Origin: Streptomyces roseochromogenus subsp. oscitans DS 12.976
GTDB lineage: Bacteria; Actinomycetota; Actinomycetes; Streptomycetales; Streptomycetaceae
DNA: 12,453 bases
Assembly (NCBI RefSeq): GCF_000497445.1
Contig: NZ_CM002285.1
Location: 8,208,025-8,220,477, forward strand
Direction: 5' to 3'
Shown: in pieces, positions 1 through 7,050 of the stretch
How the letters are laid out: each line of letters begins with the position of its first letter
Position numbering within the stretch: the first letter of the stretch is position 1
Made by a program: the position numbers and the translations under genes
The notes under the pieces: generated by a model
Told to the model about the DNA's origin: nothing
What the model saw: the letters and a program-made list of their open reading frames with translations, nothing else
The model's database searches: none

Positions 1-90
1 ATCCGCACCGCGTTCCGCGCGGCGGGCGGCGCCCGGGCCGCGGTGGCCCACCTCGAACACCTCGCCGACCTCGCAGCGGAGAGCCGATGA
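1..90 (+). CDS. C-terminal end of an upstream gene, possibly a glycosyltransferase (partial)
   Basis: Reading from base 1 gives 29 codons and a TGA at 88-90. The C-terminal peptide is Ala-rich with an AFRAAGGARAAVAHLEHLA-like helix. Tails of this kind (AF-x-AAGG followed by a short amphipathic helix) end many actinobacterial GT1-type glycosyltransferases, but 29 residues cannot prove the family. Its stop overlaps the next start codon in the arrangement ATGA (87-90), so it is probably co-transcribed and translationally coupled with the methyltransferase that follows. Codon use is typical of the region. The coding call is fairly safe; the function is a guess. Confidence 0.6.
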   Translation: MRTAFRAAGGARAAVAHLEHLADLAAESR

Positions 91-1208
91 GCGACCACAG
101 TGGCAAGAGGGAGAAGACCGACAAGAGCAGCAAGAGCATCAAGAGTGGCAAGAGTGGCAAGGCGGTGCGCATCGCCGCCCTGCGCCCCGCCTACCAGGAC
201 GACCTGGCGACCGGCACGGACCGCTTCTTCGCCGCCCCCCGTCCCGACTGCCCCTGGTGCGGCTCGGCCCGTATCGCCGCACGCCTGCACACCACCGACC
301 TGCTCCAGCACAAGCCCGGCCGCTTCACCCTCGACCGCTGCGCCGACTGCGGCCACACCTTCCAGAACCCTCAACTGACCGGAGAGGGACTGGAGTTCTA
401 CTACCGGGACTTCTACGACGGCCTCGGCGAGCAGCGCATGAGCGGCACCTTCGGCGGCCGTGGTGCCATGTACCGGGGCCGCGCCGAGGCGATGCTGCCG
501 CACGACCCCGCCCCGAAGACCTGGCTGGACGTGGGCACCGGCCACGGCCACTTCTGCGCGACCGCCCGGACGGTCCTGCCCGGCACCTCCTTCGACGGGC
601 TCGACTTCACCGACGGCGTCGAACTCGCCGCCCGCGAGGGCCGCGTGGACCACGCCTACCGCGGCGCCTTCCCGGACCTCGCCCCCGAACTCACCGCCCG
701 CTACGACGTGGTGAGCATGTTCCACTACCTGGAGCACAGCACCGAACCGGACCGCGAACTCCGCGCCGCCCACGAGGCCGTACGCCCCGGCGGACACCTC
801 CTCATCGAGGTGCCGGACCCGGAGAGCCGTTACGCCCGGCTGCTCGGCCGCTGGTGGCTGCCCTGGCTCCAGCCGCAGCACCTGCACTTCATGCCGGCCG
901 CCAATCTCCGGCGGCGGCTGACCGAGCTGGGCTTCACGGTGGTCGCCGAGCAGCACGCCGAGGCACACGACCCGGTCGACCTGCTCGCCGCCGTCTGGCT
1001 GGCCCTCGACCACACCGCCCCGCGCGAGGACGCCCCCTGGCTGCCCGAACCGCCCGGCGGCCTGCGCCGCGCCGCCCGCACCGCGCTCGTCCTGGCGGGC
1101 GTACCCGCGCTGATCACGGCGACGCTCCTCGACCGTTTCGCGATCCGCCCCCTGTCCCACCGCCTCGGCCTGTCCAACGCCTACCGCCTGGTGGCCCGCC
1201 GGGAGTGA
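87..1208 (+). CDS. Class I SAM-dependent methyltransferase with N-terminal CxxC pairs
   Basis: A 373-residue soluble methyltransferase. Residues 1-27 are a low-complexity Lys/Ser/Gly tail. Two cysteine pairs follow, CPWC at 55-58 and CADC at 85-88, probably a small zinc ribbon. The Rossmann methyltransferase core starts with the SAM-binding motif LDVGTGHGHF at 147-156, and DVVSMFHYLEH at 207-217 is the motif IV region typical of Methyltransf_23/Methyltransf_11 proteins. HLHF (about 265-268) matches the post-core segment of that family. A hydrophobic stretch at about 332-348 could be a membrane-associated helix. Proteins of this layout often act on sugars or small molecules near glycosyltransferases; the substrate here is unknown. 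The start is supported by GGAGAG at 78-83 and by the ATGA overlap with the preceding gene. It converges on the flippase-like gene, 25 bp away. Confidence 0.85.
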   Translation: MSDHSGKREKTDKSSKSIKSGKSGKAVRIAALRPAYQDDLATGTDRFFAAPRPDCPWCGSARIAARLHTTDLLQHKPGRFTLDRCADCGHTFQNPQLTGEGLEFYYRDFYDGLGEQRMSGTFGGRGAMYRGRAEAMLPHDPAPKTWLDVGTGHGHFCATARTVLPGTSFDGLDFTDGVELAAREGRVDHAYRGAFPDLAPELTARYDVVSMFHYLEHSTEPDRELRAAHEAVRPGGHLLIEVPDPESRYARLLGRWWLPWLQPQHLHFMPAANLRRRLTELGFTVVAEQHAEAHDPVDLLAAVWLALDHTAPREDAPWLPEPPGGLRRAARTALVLAGVPALITATLLDRFAIRPLSHRLGLSNAYRLVARRE

Positions 1209-1233
1209 CCGGGGCCCGCAGCACCTCGGCGGC

Positions 1234-2262
1234 TCACAGCACCTTCGCGCGGATCAGCGCCGACAGCATCAGGGTGCCCGGCAGCAGGGGCACCCAGTCG
1301 GTCAGCACCCGGTAGCCGATCACGGTCGCGGTGGCCACCGCCAGGGGGGAGCCGAAGGTGACCAGCGTCCACACCAGTGCCGCGTCGACCGCGAGCCCGC
1401 CCGGCGCGGGCACCGCCCCGACGGCCGTACCCGCCGCGAGATAGGCGAGCACGACGTGCGCCCAGGGCAGCTCCAGCCCGAGCGCGGCACCGATACAGGC
1501 GAGCGTGGTCCCCTGCAGCAGCGGCATCGCGACAGCGCCGCCCCACAGCGCGGCCACCCGGGCGGGCCGCGTGTGCACCTCCCGCGCATCCGCGAGGGCG
1601 GAGCGCAGCAGCCCGGTCACGGGCCGCCGCAACGGTCGTACGACCGTCAGCAGCACGCCCGCGACCGCGAGGGCACCGCCGACGATCGCGGCGAGCGGCA
1701 CCAGCAGGCGCCCGTCCGGGACCAGCTCGCCGAGGCGCCGCCAGGCCGGCGATGTCGCGAGAAGGACCACCAGCACGACCGTCTTGGCGGAGGACTTCGC
1801 CAGCGAGTACAGCCCGATGGACGCGGTCGCACGGTCCAGCGGCACCCCGCGCGCCCGCAGAAAGCGCACGGTGACGGCATGGGCGCCGAATCCGGCGGGG
1901 AGCGTGTGGTTGGCGGCACCGGCGGCGAACTGCGAGGCCAGCAGCAGTCCCGGCGGCACCCGGTCGGGCAGGGCGCCCTGCCGTACGCAGGAGGCCGCCA
2001 CCCAGTTCAGGCAGGTGAAGCCGCCCCCGGCCAGCAGCCACCAGGGATCCGCGGCGACGAGCCGCGAGACCCCCTCGTACACCGCGGGCCGGTTGGCCAT
2101 CGCCCAGCCGCCGGCCAGCAGCAGCGGAGCCAGGCACAGGGCCAGCCGTACGGACCGGCCCGCCATGAAGGACGCGGGCCGGGGTGAAACCGTTCCCCGC
2201 GTGAGCGAGGAGGCCGGAGACAGGGGGAGCGAGGAGAGTGAGGACGGGGACGGTGAGGACAC
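1234..2262 (-). CDS. Flippase-like integral membrane protein (LPG synthase TM domain / UPF0104 family)
   Basis: About 342 residues. From the internal Met onward there are roughly eight hydrophobic helices. The segments around residues 87-115 (SQFAAGAANHTLPAGFGAHAVTVRFL) and 265-290 (YLAAGTAVGAVPAPGGLAVDAAL) have the PGGxG-like loops of the flippase-like domain found as the membrane part of MprF and as stand-alone proteins next to glycosyltransferases. The family is thought to move lipid-linked or lipid substrates across the membrane; the substrate here is unknown. I chose GTG at 2262 because GGAAGGA lies about 10 nt upstream. It adds a 32-residue Ser/Pro-rich cytoplasmic head. The alternative ATG at 2166 (310 residues) begins directly at the first helix but has no ribosome binding site. 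The reading frame stays open far upstream on this strand, but that part is antisense to dedA and not coding. Confidence 0.78.
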   Translation of the reverse strand: MSSPSPSSLSSLPLSPASSLTRGTVSPRPASFMAGRSVRLALCLAPLLLAGGWAMANRPAVYEGVSRLVAADPWWLLAGGGFTCLNWVAASCVRQGALPDRVPPGLLLASQFAAGAANHTLPAGFGAHAVTVRFLRARGVPLDRATASIGLYSLAKSSAKTVVLVVLLATSPAWRRLGELVPDGRLLVPLAAIVGGALAVAGVLLTVVRPLRRPVTGLLRSALADAREVHTRPARVAALWGGAVAMPLLQGTTLACIGAALGLELPWAHVVLAYLAAGTAVGAVPAPGGLAVDAALVWTLVTFGSPLAVATATVIGYRVLTDWVPLLPGTLMLSALIRAKVL

Positions 2263-2511
2263 GGGGACGTCGTCCTTCCGCAGCGGGCCCCGCGGCGGGG
2301 ACCTGGGGGAGGCGGGTCGGGCGAACAGCGAGGAGCCTTCCCCTCCCGCGTGACACCGGGATGTCCGAGAACCGAAGGGCCGAGGGCGGGACGGTGCCGC
2401 TGGGCGGACGCGCGCAATCCGCCGTTCACCGCCGACCAGGTAGCCTTCCCTTGGGACGCCCTTTACATGCGGCGCCCGCACGCAAGGACAGCGACAGGGG
2501 AGGATCCGGCG
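2263..2511. promoter_or_regulatory. Divergent intergenic region between the flippase-like gene and dedA
   Basis: These 249 bp must hold both promoters. The only clear signals are the two ribosome binding sites: GGAAGGA for the minus gene (complement of about 2272-2278) and AGGGGAGG at 2496-2503 for dedA. TAGCCT near 2440 fits the loose TAnnnT -10 pattern of actinobacterial housekeeping promoters, but no convincing -35 accompanies it, so I do not call a promoter. No convincing small gene was seen in the gap. Confidence 0.4.
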
Positions 2512-3159
2512 GTGCACGTCCAGGAATGGCTCGACTCGGTGCCGGCGGTCGCCGTCTACGCCATGGTGGCCCTGGTGATCGGTCTGGAGAGCCTGGGCAT
2601 CCCGCTCCCGGGAGAGATCGTCCTGGTCTCGGCGGCGCTGATGTCCTCCCAGCACTCGGACATCAACCCGATCGTCCTCGGCGCGTGTGCGACCGCCGGC
2701 GCCGTGGTCGGCGACTCCATCGGCTACGCCATCGGCCGCAAGGGCGGCCGCCCGCTGCTCGCCTGGCTGGGCGGGAAGTTCCCGAGACACTTCAGCGAGG
2801 GCCATGTGGCCACCGCCGAGCGGTCCTTCGAGAAGTGGGGCATGTGGGCCGTCTTCTTCGGCCGCTTCGTCGCCCTCCTGCGCATCTTCGCCGGCCCGCT
2901 CGCGGGCGTCCTCCACATGCCGTACTGGAAGTTCCTGATCGCCAACGTCCTCGGCGGCATCTGCTGGGCGGGCGGCACCACGGCCGTCATCTACTACGTG
3001 GGCGTCGTCGCCGAGGACTGGCTGAAGAAGTTCTCCTACGTCGGCCTCGCGGCCGCGGTCCTGGTCGGCCTGGCCTCCATGCTCCTCGTCAAGCGCAAGG
3101 CGAAGAAGGCCCAGCAGCACGACGAACGAGACGCAGAACCAGTCAATGCCGGGGAGTGA
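2512..3159 (+). CDS. DedA family membrane protein
   Basis: A 215-residue DedA (SNARE-associated/VTT domain) protein. The signature is complete: ESLGIPLPGE at 26-35 with its paired acidic residues, GDSIGYAIGRKGG at 67-79, and FFGRFVALLRIFAGPLAG at 115-132 containing the conserved Arg118 and Arg124. About five to six hydrophobic segments and a Lys-rich cytoplasmic tail (after about 190) fit the family length. DedA proteins are polyprenyl- or phospholipid-handling membrane proteins (UptA and PetA in other bacteria recycle undecaprenyl phosphate or phosphatidylethanolamine); which lipid this one handles is not visible. The GTG start is fixed by a strong AGGGGAGG 8 nt upstream. The frame is open to 2350, but upstream of the GTG it lacks membrane-protein character. 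It converges on the gamma-carbonic anhydrase gene with 6 bp between stops. Confidence 0.92.
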   Translation: MHVQEWLDSVPAVAVYAMVALVIGLESLGIPLPGEIVLVSAALMSSQHSDINPIVLGACATAGAVVGDSIGYAIGRKGGRPLLAWLGGKFPRHFSEGHVATAERSFEKWGMWAVFFGRFVALLRIFAGPLAGVLHMPYWKFLIANVLGGICWAGGTTAVIYYVGVVAEDWLKKFSYVGLAAAVLVGLASMLLVKRKAKKAQQHDERDAEPVNAGE

Positions 3160-3165
3160 GCCAGC

Positions 3166-3699
3166 CTAAAGGGGCCGATGCACATCCTTGTGCGCCTTCG
3201 CCAACTCGGCATACATCGTGCCCTTGAGGGTGACCCCCTGCCGCTCCTCCTCGGAGAGCGGCCGCTTGACCTTCGCCGGCACCCCCGCCACCAACGACCC
3301 CGGTGGTACCACCATCCCCTGCGGCACCAACGCCTGCGCGGCGACCAGCGAACCGGCCCCGATCACCGCACCGTTCAGCACAGTCGCCCCCATGCCGACG
3401 AGGCAGTCGTCCTCCACGGTCGCCCCGTGCACCACCGCGTTGTGCCCGATGGAAACCCGCTCGCCGATCGAAACCGGAAAACCGGGATCGGCGTGAAGCG
3501 TCACGTTGTCCTGCACATTCGCGTTCGCCCCCACGGTGATCGTCTCCACATCACCGCGCACGACCGCCCCGTACCAGACACTCGTCCCGGAGTGGAGCGA
3601 AACGTCCCCGATCACAGCGGCCGTGGGCGCGACGAACGCCTCCGGGTCGATCTGCGGCTCATGGCCCCCGATGCCCACGATCAGCGCCTGCTGCGTCAT
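3166..3699 (-). CDS. Gamma-carbonic anhydrase family protein (left-handed beta-helix)
   Basis: 177 residues, built mainly of hexapeptide repeats (V-x-P/G-x-A-x-V-I-G-D), the left-handed beta-helix of YrdA/PaaY/Cam-type gamma-carbonic anhydrases. The three expected zinc ligands are His69 (in NVTLHAD), His86 (SIGHN) and His91 (VVHG). Arg48 in VVRGD and Gln63-Asp64 in NVQDN match the active-site network. It lacks the acidic loop carrying the proton-shuttle Glu of the archaeal Cam enzyme, as do the YrdA-like members, so real anhydrase activity is uncertain. The ATG at 3699 has GAGGAGA 5-6 nt upstream. The frame extends to 3828, but that part has no beta-helix character and would overlap the divergent gene. 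A small inverted repeat GTACC-N6-GGTAC (3722-3737) lies just upstream. Confidence 0.93.
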   Translation of the reverse strand: MTQQALIVGIGGHEPQIDPEAFVAPTAAVIGDVSLHSGTSVWYGAVVRGDVETITVGANANVQDNVTLHADPGFPVSIGERVSIGHNAVVHGATVEDDCLVGMGATVLNGAVIGAGSLVAAQALVPQGMVVPPGSLVAGVPAKVKRPLSEEERQGVTLKGTMYAELAKAHKDVHRPL

Positions 3700-3796
3700 C
3701 ACCGTCTCCTCGCATCCGTAGGTACCCCGCACGGTACGACACAGGGTGGGGCAAAGATCACAGCAGCCCGCCCTCTCTCCGAAGACAACCGCTGAG

Positions 3797-3811
3797 TAAC
3801 GTGACCCCGTG
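3797..3811 (+). promoter_or_regulatory. Predicted leaderless promoter -10 and start (TAACGT-N6-GTG)
   Basis: TAACGT (3797-3802) matches the TAnnnT -10 pattern and ends exactly 6 nt before the GTG start at 3809. There is no Shine-Dalgarno sequence in the preceding bases. This predicts transcription starting at or next to the start codon. No good -35 is seen. Confidence 0.5.
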
Positions 3812-4573
3812 CCGAAGCGCAAGAACACGTTCTCATCCTGGAGGCAGGGCCTCGCCCAGCGCGCCGTTCACGCGGCCTGGGCCTGGGTCCAGTGCACCGG
3901 CTCCGTCACCGCCGATCACCCCGGCCGCCTGACCTTCGGCGCGATCGGCGAAGCCACCCGCCTCGCCTTCCCGCTCGGTACGGTCTTCGGCGAGCCCTGG
4001 ATCCACCTCGGCTCCCACTGCATCATCGGCGAGCAGGTCACGCTGACCGCCGGCCTGATGCCGGACCTGGACCTCGGCCCTGACCCGATCCTGCGCATCG
4101 GGGACGGGGTGGTCCTCGGCCGCGGCAGCCATGTCATCGCGGACACGACGGTCACCATCGGCAGCGACTGCTACTTCGGCCCGTACGTCTACGTCACCTC
4201 CACCAACCACTCCTACGACGACCCGCACCAGCCGATCGGCAAGCAGTGGCCGCGCATGGAGCCCGTGGAGATAGGCCCCGGCTGCTGGATCGGCACCGGC
4301 GCGGTGATTCTGCCGGGCGCGCGGATCGGCCGGAACGTGGTCGTCGCGGCCGGTGCGGTGGTGCGCGGCACGGTGCCCGACCACGCCGTGGTGGCCGGTG
4401 CACCCGCCCGGGTCGTGCGGCGCTGGACGCCGAAGGAGGGCTGGCAGCCGCCGTTGCGGACCCCGGCCCCGGTGCCGATCCCGGACGGGATGACCCCGGA
4501 GCAGCTGCGCGCGCTGGCCGAACTGGACGAGGACGCAGTGGCCCGCCTCGCGGAACTCGAAACCGAGAGCTGA
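3809..4573 (+). CDS. Hexapeptide-repeat acyltransferase (maltose/galactoside O-acetyltransferase-like)
   Basis: 254 residues. After an N-terminal region (1-50), left-handed beta-helix turns run from about 60 to 205, including GDGVVLGRGSHV (98-109), IGSDCYFGPYVYVTS (117-131) and IGPGCWIGTGAVILPGARIGRNVVVAAGAVV (155-185). The STNHSYDDP segment at 131-139 places a His (134) where the catalytic base of the NodL/LacA/Maa acetyltransferases sits, and GAPARVVR at 197-204 is the usual end of the helix. The last 30 residues form a charged, Leu-rich helix. It probably transfers an acetyl or acyl group from acyl-CoA to a sugar or other hydroxyl acceptor; the acceptor is unknown. It is divergent from the gamma-carbonic anhydrase gene, which has the same fold. 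The GTG start has no ribosome binding site and appears leaderless. Confidence 0.88.
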   Translation: MPKRKNTFSSWRQGLAQRAVHAAWAWVQCTGSVTADHPGRLTFGAIGEATRLAFPLGTVFGEPWIHLGSHCIIGEQVTLTAGLMPDLDLGPDPILRIGDGVVLGRGSHVIADTTVTIGSDCYFGPYVYVTSTNHSYDDPHQPIGKQWPRMEPVEIGPGCWIGTGAVILPGARIGRNVVVAAGAVVRGTVPDHAVVAGAPARVVRRWTPKEGWQPPLRTPAPVPIPDGMTPEQLRALAELDEDAVARLAELETES

Positions 4574-4702
4574 CGAAACCGGGAGCTGATGCGGCCGAGA
4601 GCTGCCGCAGCCGGAACGCGAAGCCGGAACTCGCAGCCGAAGGCGAAGCCGCACCCCGAAACCGCCGGCTGACTCCGCCGGACCTCGCAGCCGAAGTCCG
4701 GC
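4574..4702. other. Convergent intergenic region with degenerate repeats and weak hairpins
   Basis: The 129-bp space between two gene ends contains two copies of the 13-mer CTCGCAGCCGAAG (4630-4642 and 4684-4696) and related CGMAGCCGGAAC units around 4614-4630, giving a tandem-like texture. Hairpins include CCGGC-N7-GCCGG (4665-4681) and CCGGCT-C-AGCCGG (4698-4710, overlapping the EamA stop). They may help end transcription from both sides, but none has a T-tract. Confidence 0.4.
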
Positions 4703-5560
4703 TCAGCCGGTGGCCAACAGCAGCGTGCCGACCAGTGCGAGCCCCGCACCCGCCGCCTGCACCGCACGCAACCGCTCGCTGAGGAAGCCGCGTGCCGCCA
4801 GCGCGGTCACCACCGGATACAGCGAGGCGAGCACGGCCGCGACGGTGACCGGGCCGTGCTGGGCGGCGATCGCATAGGTGCCGTTGGCGGCCACGTCGGC
4901 GAGTCCGACGAAGGCCAGTGCGGGCAGCGAGGCCCAGGGGAAGCCGCTCTCCGGAACCGCCCGGCCGTCCCGCCGGACGGAGACGGCGAGCGCGGCCCCG
5001 CCGACCGCGACGTTCGTCAGCCGCTGGACGAACAGGGCGAGGAACAGGCCGGTGACACTGGTCGAGGCCTCGGTGATCAGGGCGAAGACCGTGCCGAAGC
5101 CCAGTGCCGCGACCAGCGTGAGCAGGATCGTCCGGCGCTGTACGGGCGCGCCGCGCAGCTGCGGACCGCCCGCGAGGACGATGCCGGTGACGGCGACCGC
5201 GATGCCCGTGACCTGGAGCAGCCCGGGCCGTTCGCCGAGAACCAGGCCCACGCCGACCGGCACGGCCACACTCAGCGTGGCGAGCGGCGAGACGACCCCC
5301 ATGGGGCCGAGCGCGAGGGCCTTGTAGAAGGAGAGCAGGGCGACCGGCCCCGCCAGTCCCGCGGCGAACGCGAACCACAGGCGGGGCCCGGCCTCGCTCC
5401 ACCCGCCGGTCGCGACGACGATCGCGCCCAGCACCGTCGCCGCGATGGCCTGCGAGACGACCACGACGGTCAGCGCGGGCGTACGTCGGGTCAGCAGCCC
5501 GCCGCCGAAGTCGGCCAGCCCCCACAGCAGGCTGGTGATCAGGGCGAAGAATGCGGTCAC
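4703..5560 (-). CDS. EamA/DMT-family transporter (probable metabolite exporter)
   Basis: 285 residues with about ten hydrophobic helices in two EamA repeats (about 1-135 and 143-285), the normal size of the drug/metabolite transporter superfamily. The repeat signatures are visible: FYKALALGPMGVVSPLATL...GERP (78-111) and YAIAAQHGPVTVAAVLASLYPVVTALAARGFLSERL (229-264). Members export amino acids, nucleotides or other metabolites, and the substrate cannot be read from sequence. The GTG start at 5560 has GAGG 6 nt upstream, and the first residues lead directly into helix 1. It is divergent from an XRE-cupin regulator, and its promoter contains a perfect inverted repeat between -35 and -10 (see the promoter entry), so repression or activation by that regulator is likely. 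Confidence 0.9.
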   Translation of the reverse strand: MTAFFALITSLLWGLADFGGGLLTRRTPALTVVVVSQAIAATVLGAIVVATGGWSEAGPRLWFAFAAGLAGPVALLSFYKALALGPMGVVSPLATLSVAVPVGVGLVLGERPGLLQVTGIAVAVTGIVLAGGPQLRGAPVQRRTILLTLVAALGFGTVFALITEASTSVTGLFLALFVQRLTNVAVGGAALAVSVRRDGRAVPESGFPWASLPALAFVGLADVAANGTYAIAAQHGPVTVAAVLASLYPVVTALAARGFLSERLRAVQAAGAGLALVGTLLLATG

Positions 5561-5604
5561 GGCCGGCCTCGCAGTACAGTTTGGTGAATGATCAGGTACA
5601 CCTC

Positions 5605-5634
5605 ACCGTAGTTCAGCTCAGTGAACTCTGTCAT
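5605..5634 (-). promoter_or_regulatory. EamA transporter promoter with inverted-repeat operator in the spacer
   Basis: On the minus strand, ATGACA (complement of 5629-5634; 5 of 6 to TTGACA) and TACGGT (complement of 5605-5610; fits TAnnnT) are 18 nt apart. The 18-nt spacer contains the perfect inverted repeat GTTCA-GCTCAG-TGAAC (5611-5626, plus-strand reading). The start of transcription would be near 5598, leaving a leader of about 38 nt with a ribosome binding site. The inverted repeat is placed where a bound dimer would block or control RNA polymerase. The binding protein is inferred to be the product of the divergent XRE-cupin gene. Confidence 0.55.
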
Positions 5635-5638
5635 CCCA

Positions 5639-5644
5639 TATATT
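5639..5644 (+). promoter_or_regulatory. Candidate -10 of the XRE-cupin regulator gene (TATATT)
   Basis: TATATT is the best -10 hexamer in the divergent region on this strand. Transcription would begin near 5651, after the in-frame TTG at 5643 and before the GTG at 5670, which is why the GTG is preferred as start. A TGAACTCT motif overlaps it (5644-5651) and repeats the half-site at 5622-5629 at a distance of 22 bp, about two helical turns, suggesting autoregulation. No clear -35 is present. Confidence 0.4.
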
Positions 5645-5669
5645 GAACTCTCCTATTGATGGACGTGAC

Positions 5670-6242
5670 GTGTCGGACCTCGACCTGCTGACCCAGTCCC
5701 TGGCCCGCAATGTCAAGCACTGGCGCACAGTGCGCGGCTTCACCCTGGACGTGCTCGCGGCCCGGGCCGGGGTCAGCCGCGGCATGCTCATCCAGATCGA
5801 GCAGGCCCGGACGAACCCCAGCCTCGGCACCGTCGTCAAGATCGGCGACGCGCTCGGCGTCAGCATCACCACCCTGCTCGACTACGAGCAGGCCCCCACC
5901 GTCCGCGTCGTCCCCGCCGAGCGGGCCGTACGGCTGTGGCACACCGACGCCGGCAGCTACAACCGGCTGCTGGCGGGCACGGAGGCGCCCGGTCCGCTGG
6001 AGATGTGGGACTGGCGGCTGATGCCCGGCGAGCAGAGCCCCTCCGAGCCGCACCCGGCGGGCACGGTGGAACTCGTCCACGTCACCGCCGGCGAACTGAC
6101 CCTCACCGTCGACGGGGTGAAGCACCTCGTGCCGACCGGCGCCAGCGCCACGTTCGAGGCGAGCACCTCGCACACCTACGGCAACGAGGGCGACGTACCG
6201 ATGGAGATGGTGATGGCCGTCTCGGTGCCGCCCGTGCGCTGA
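5670..6242 (+). CDS. XRE-family transcriptional regulator with C-terminal cupin domain
   Basis: 190 residues. Residues 9-72 form an HTH_3 helix-turn-helix domain (LARNVKHWRTVRGFTLDVLAARAGVSRGMLIQIEQ), with the recognition helix around VSRGMLIQIEQ (35-45). Residues about 105-187 form a small cupin barrel (HPAGTVELVHVTAGELTLTVDG at 128-149, with His128, Glu134 and His169 as possible ligand or metal contacts). Such proteins usually sense a small metabolite through the cupin and control a neighbouring transporter or catabolic gene. The divergent EamA exporter with an inverted repeat in its promoter is the obvious target. I chose GTG 5670 because the upstream in-frame TTG (5643) would precede the likely transcription start. 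TTG would add only 9 residues. Confidence 0.88.
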   Translation: MSDLDLLTQSLARNVKHWRTVRGFTLDVLAARAGVSRGMLIQIEQARTNPSLGTVVKIGDALGVSITTLLDYEQAPTVRVVPAERAVRLWHTDAGSYNRLLAGTEAPGPLEMWDWRLMPGEQSPSEPHPAGTVELVHVTAGELTLTVDGVKHLVPTGASATFEASTSHTYGNEGDVPMEMVMAVSVPPVR

Positions 6243-6262
6243 ACCGGTCCGCGGCGGGCTGT

Positions 6263-6277
6263 TAGCGTGCGGCCATG
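6263..6277 (+). promoter_or_regulatory. Predicted leaderless promoter -10 and start (TAGCGT-N6-ATG)
   Basis: TAGCGT (6263-6268) ends 6 nt before the ATG at 6275, with no Shine-Dalgarno in between. TGAACC at 6240-6245 is 17 nt upstream of the hexamer and is a partial match to TTGACC. This predicts that the YbaK gene has its own leaderless transcript, although it lies only 32 bp after the regulator gene. Confidence 0.5.
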
Positions 6278-6832
6278 CGCGCACCCATCGGAGACTTCGA
6301 CACCGCCACCCCGGTCCCGGACTGCCTGGAGGAGCTGACCGCCCCGGTCGCCGACGCTGTACGCCACTGGCAGGGCGCGACCCCCGTGGACCGCATGCTC
6401 TACGTCGAGACCGACCCGCAGTGGGCGGACACCGCGATCTTCGTGGAGCACTACGGCCGCGATCTGCTGGAGCGGTCGGCGAACTGTGTGGTGGTCGCGG
6501 GCAAGCGGGGCGGTGAGACCACCCTCGCCGCGTGTCTGGTGCTCTCCACCACGCGCGCCGACGTCAACGGCCTCGTGCGCCGCCAACTCGGCGCGCGCAA
6601 GGCCTCGTTCGCCTCGATGGAGACGGCGACCGGCGAGACCGGCATGGAGTACGGCGGCATCACCCCGGTCGGGCTCCCCGCCGGCTGGCCGCTGCTGATC
6701 GACTCGGCCGTCGTCGATCTGCCCTACGTCCTCGTCGGCAGCGGACGCCGCCGCGGCAAGCTCCTGGTCCCCGGCAAGGCCCTCGCGGAACTACCGGGAG
6801 CCGTGGTGCTGGAGGGTCTCGGGGTCGCCTAG
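6275..6832 (+). CDS. YbaK/EbsC family protein (aminoacyl-tRNA deacylase-like)
   Basis: 185 residues. The YbaK/EbsC domain covers about 45-182, with LGARKASFAS (105-114), TGMEYGGITPVGLP (122-135) and VGSGRRRGKLLVPG (154-167), all recognisable blocks of this fold. The family includes trans-editing factors that hydrolyse mischarged aminoacyl-tRNA (Cys-tRNAPro or Ala-tRNAPro), but actinobacterial members like this one are not characterised and may have other substrates. The first 40 residues are an extra N-terminal helix region before the core. The TAG stop at 6830-6832 shares its AG with the first bases of the MITE-like repeat, so the present C-terminus may have been set by that insertion. The start has no ribosome binding site and appears leaderless. 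Confidence 0.85.
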   Translation: MRAPIGDFDTATPVPDCLEELTAPVADAVRHWQGATPVDRMLYVETDPQWADTAIFVEHYGRDLLERSANCVVVAGKRGGETTLAACLVLSTTRADVNGLVRRQLGARKASFASMETATGETGMEYGGITPVGLPAGWPLLIDSAVVDLPYVLVGSGRRRGKLLVPGKALAELPGAVVLEGLGVA

Positions 6833-6847
6833 GCCCTGCCGTCGAAC
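6831..6847 (+). repeat. Left terminal inverted repeat of the MITE-like element
   Basis: 17 bp, pairing with the repeat at 7051-7067 with two mismatches (positions 9 and 14). Its first two bases form part of the YbaK TAG stop codon. Confidence 0.65.
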
Positions 6848-7050
6848 TCCCTCCCCCTGCCTTAAGGGCGTGGGAGTATCCCCCGCCCGGCGACGCCTGC
6901 ACGCACCCCCCAGCGGGGGCACCCCCAGCCGCGTTGCCGAATCGCCCACGTGGCGCCGCCACGAGGCCGCTCCGGCGCCTTGCGATGGCACCGGGAGCCA
7001 TCGCCGCCGCTGGGCCCGTCCTACGGGCGGACGACGGGCGGACGACGGGT

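Noticed and set aside
2430..2475. A dedA promoter using TAGCCT or TTACAT as -10
   Set aside because: No -35 at a suitable distance, and neither hexamer is convincing.
1234..3120. A 628-residue minus-strand frame extending through the dedA region
   Set aside because: Only the part below about 2262 looks like a membrane protein. The upstream half is antisense to the well-supported dedA gene.
5643..5669. TTG at 5643 as start of the XRE-cupin regulator
   Set aside because: It overlaps the likely -10 hexamer and would lie upstream of the transcription start, so the GTG at 5670 fits better.
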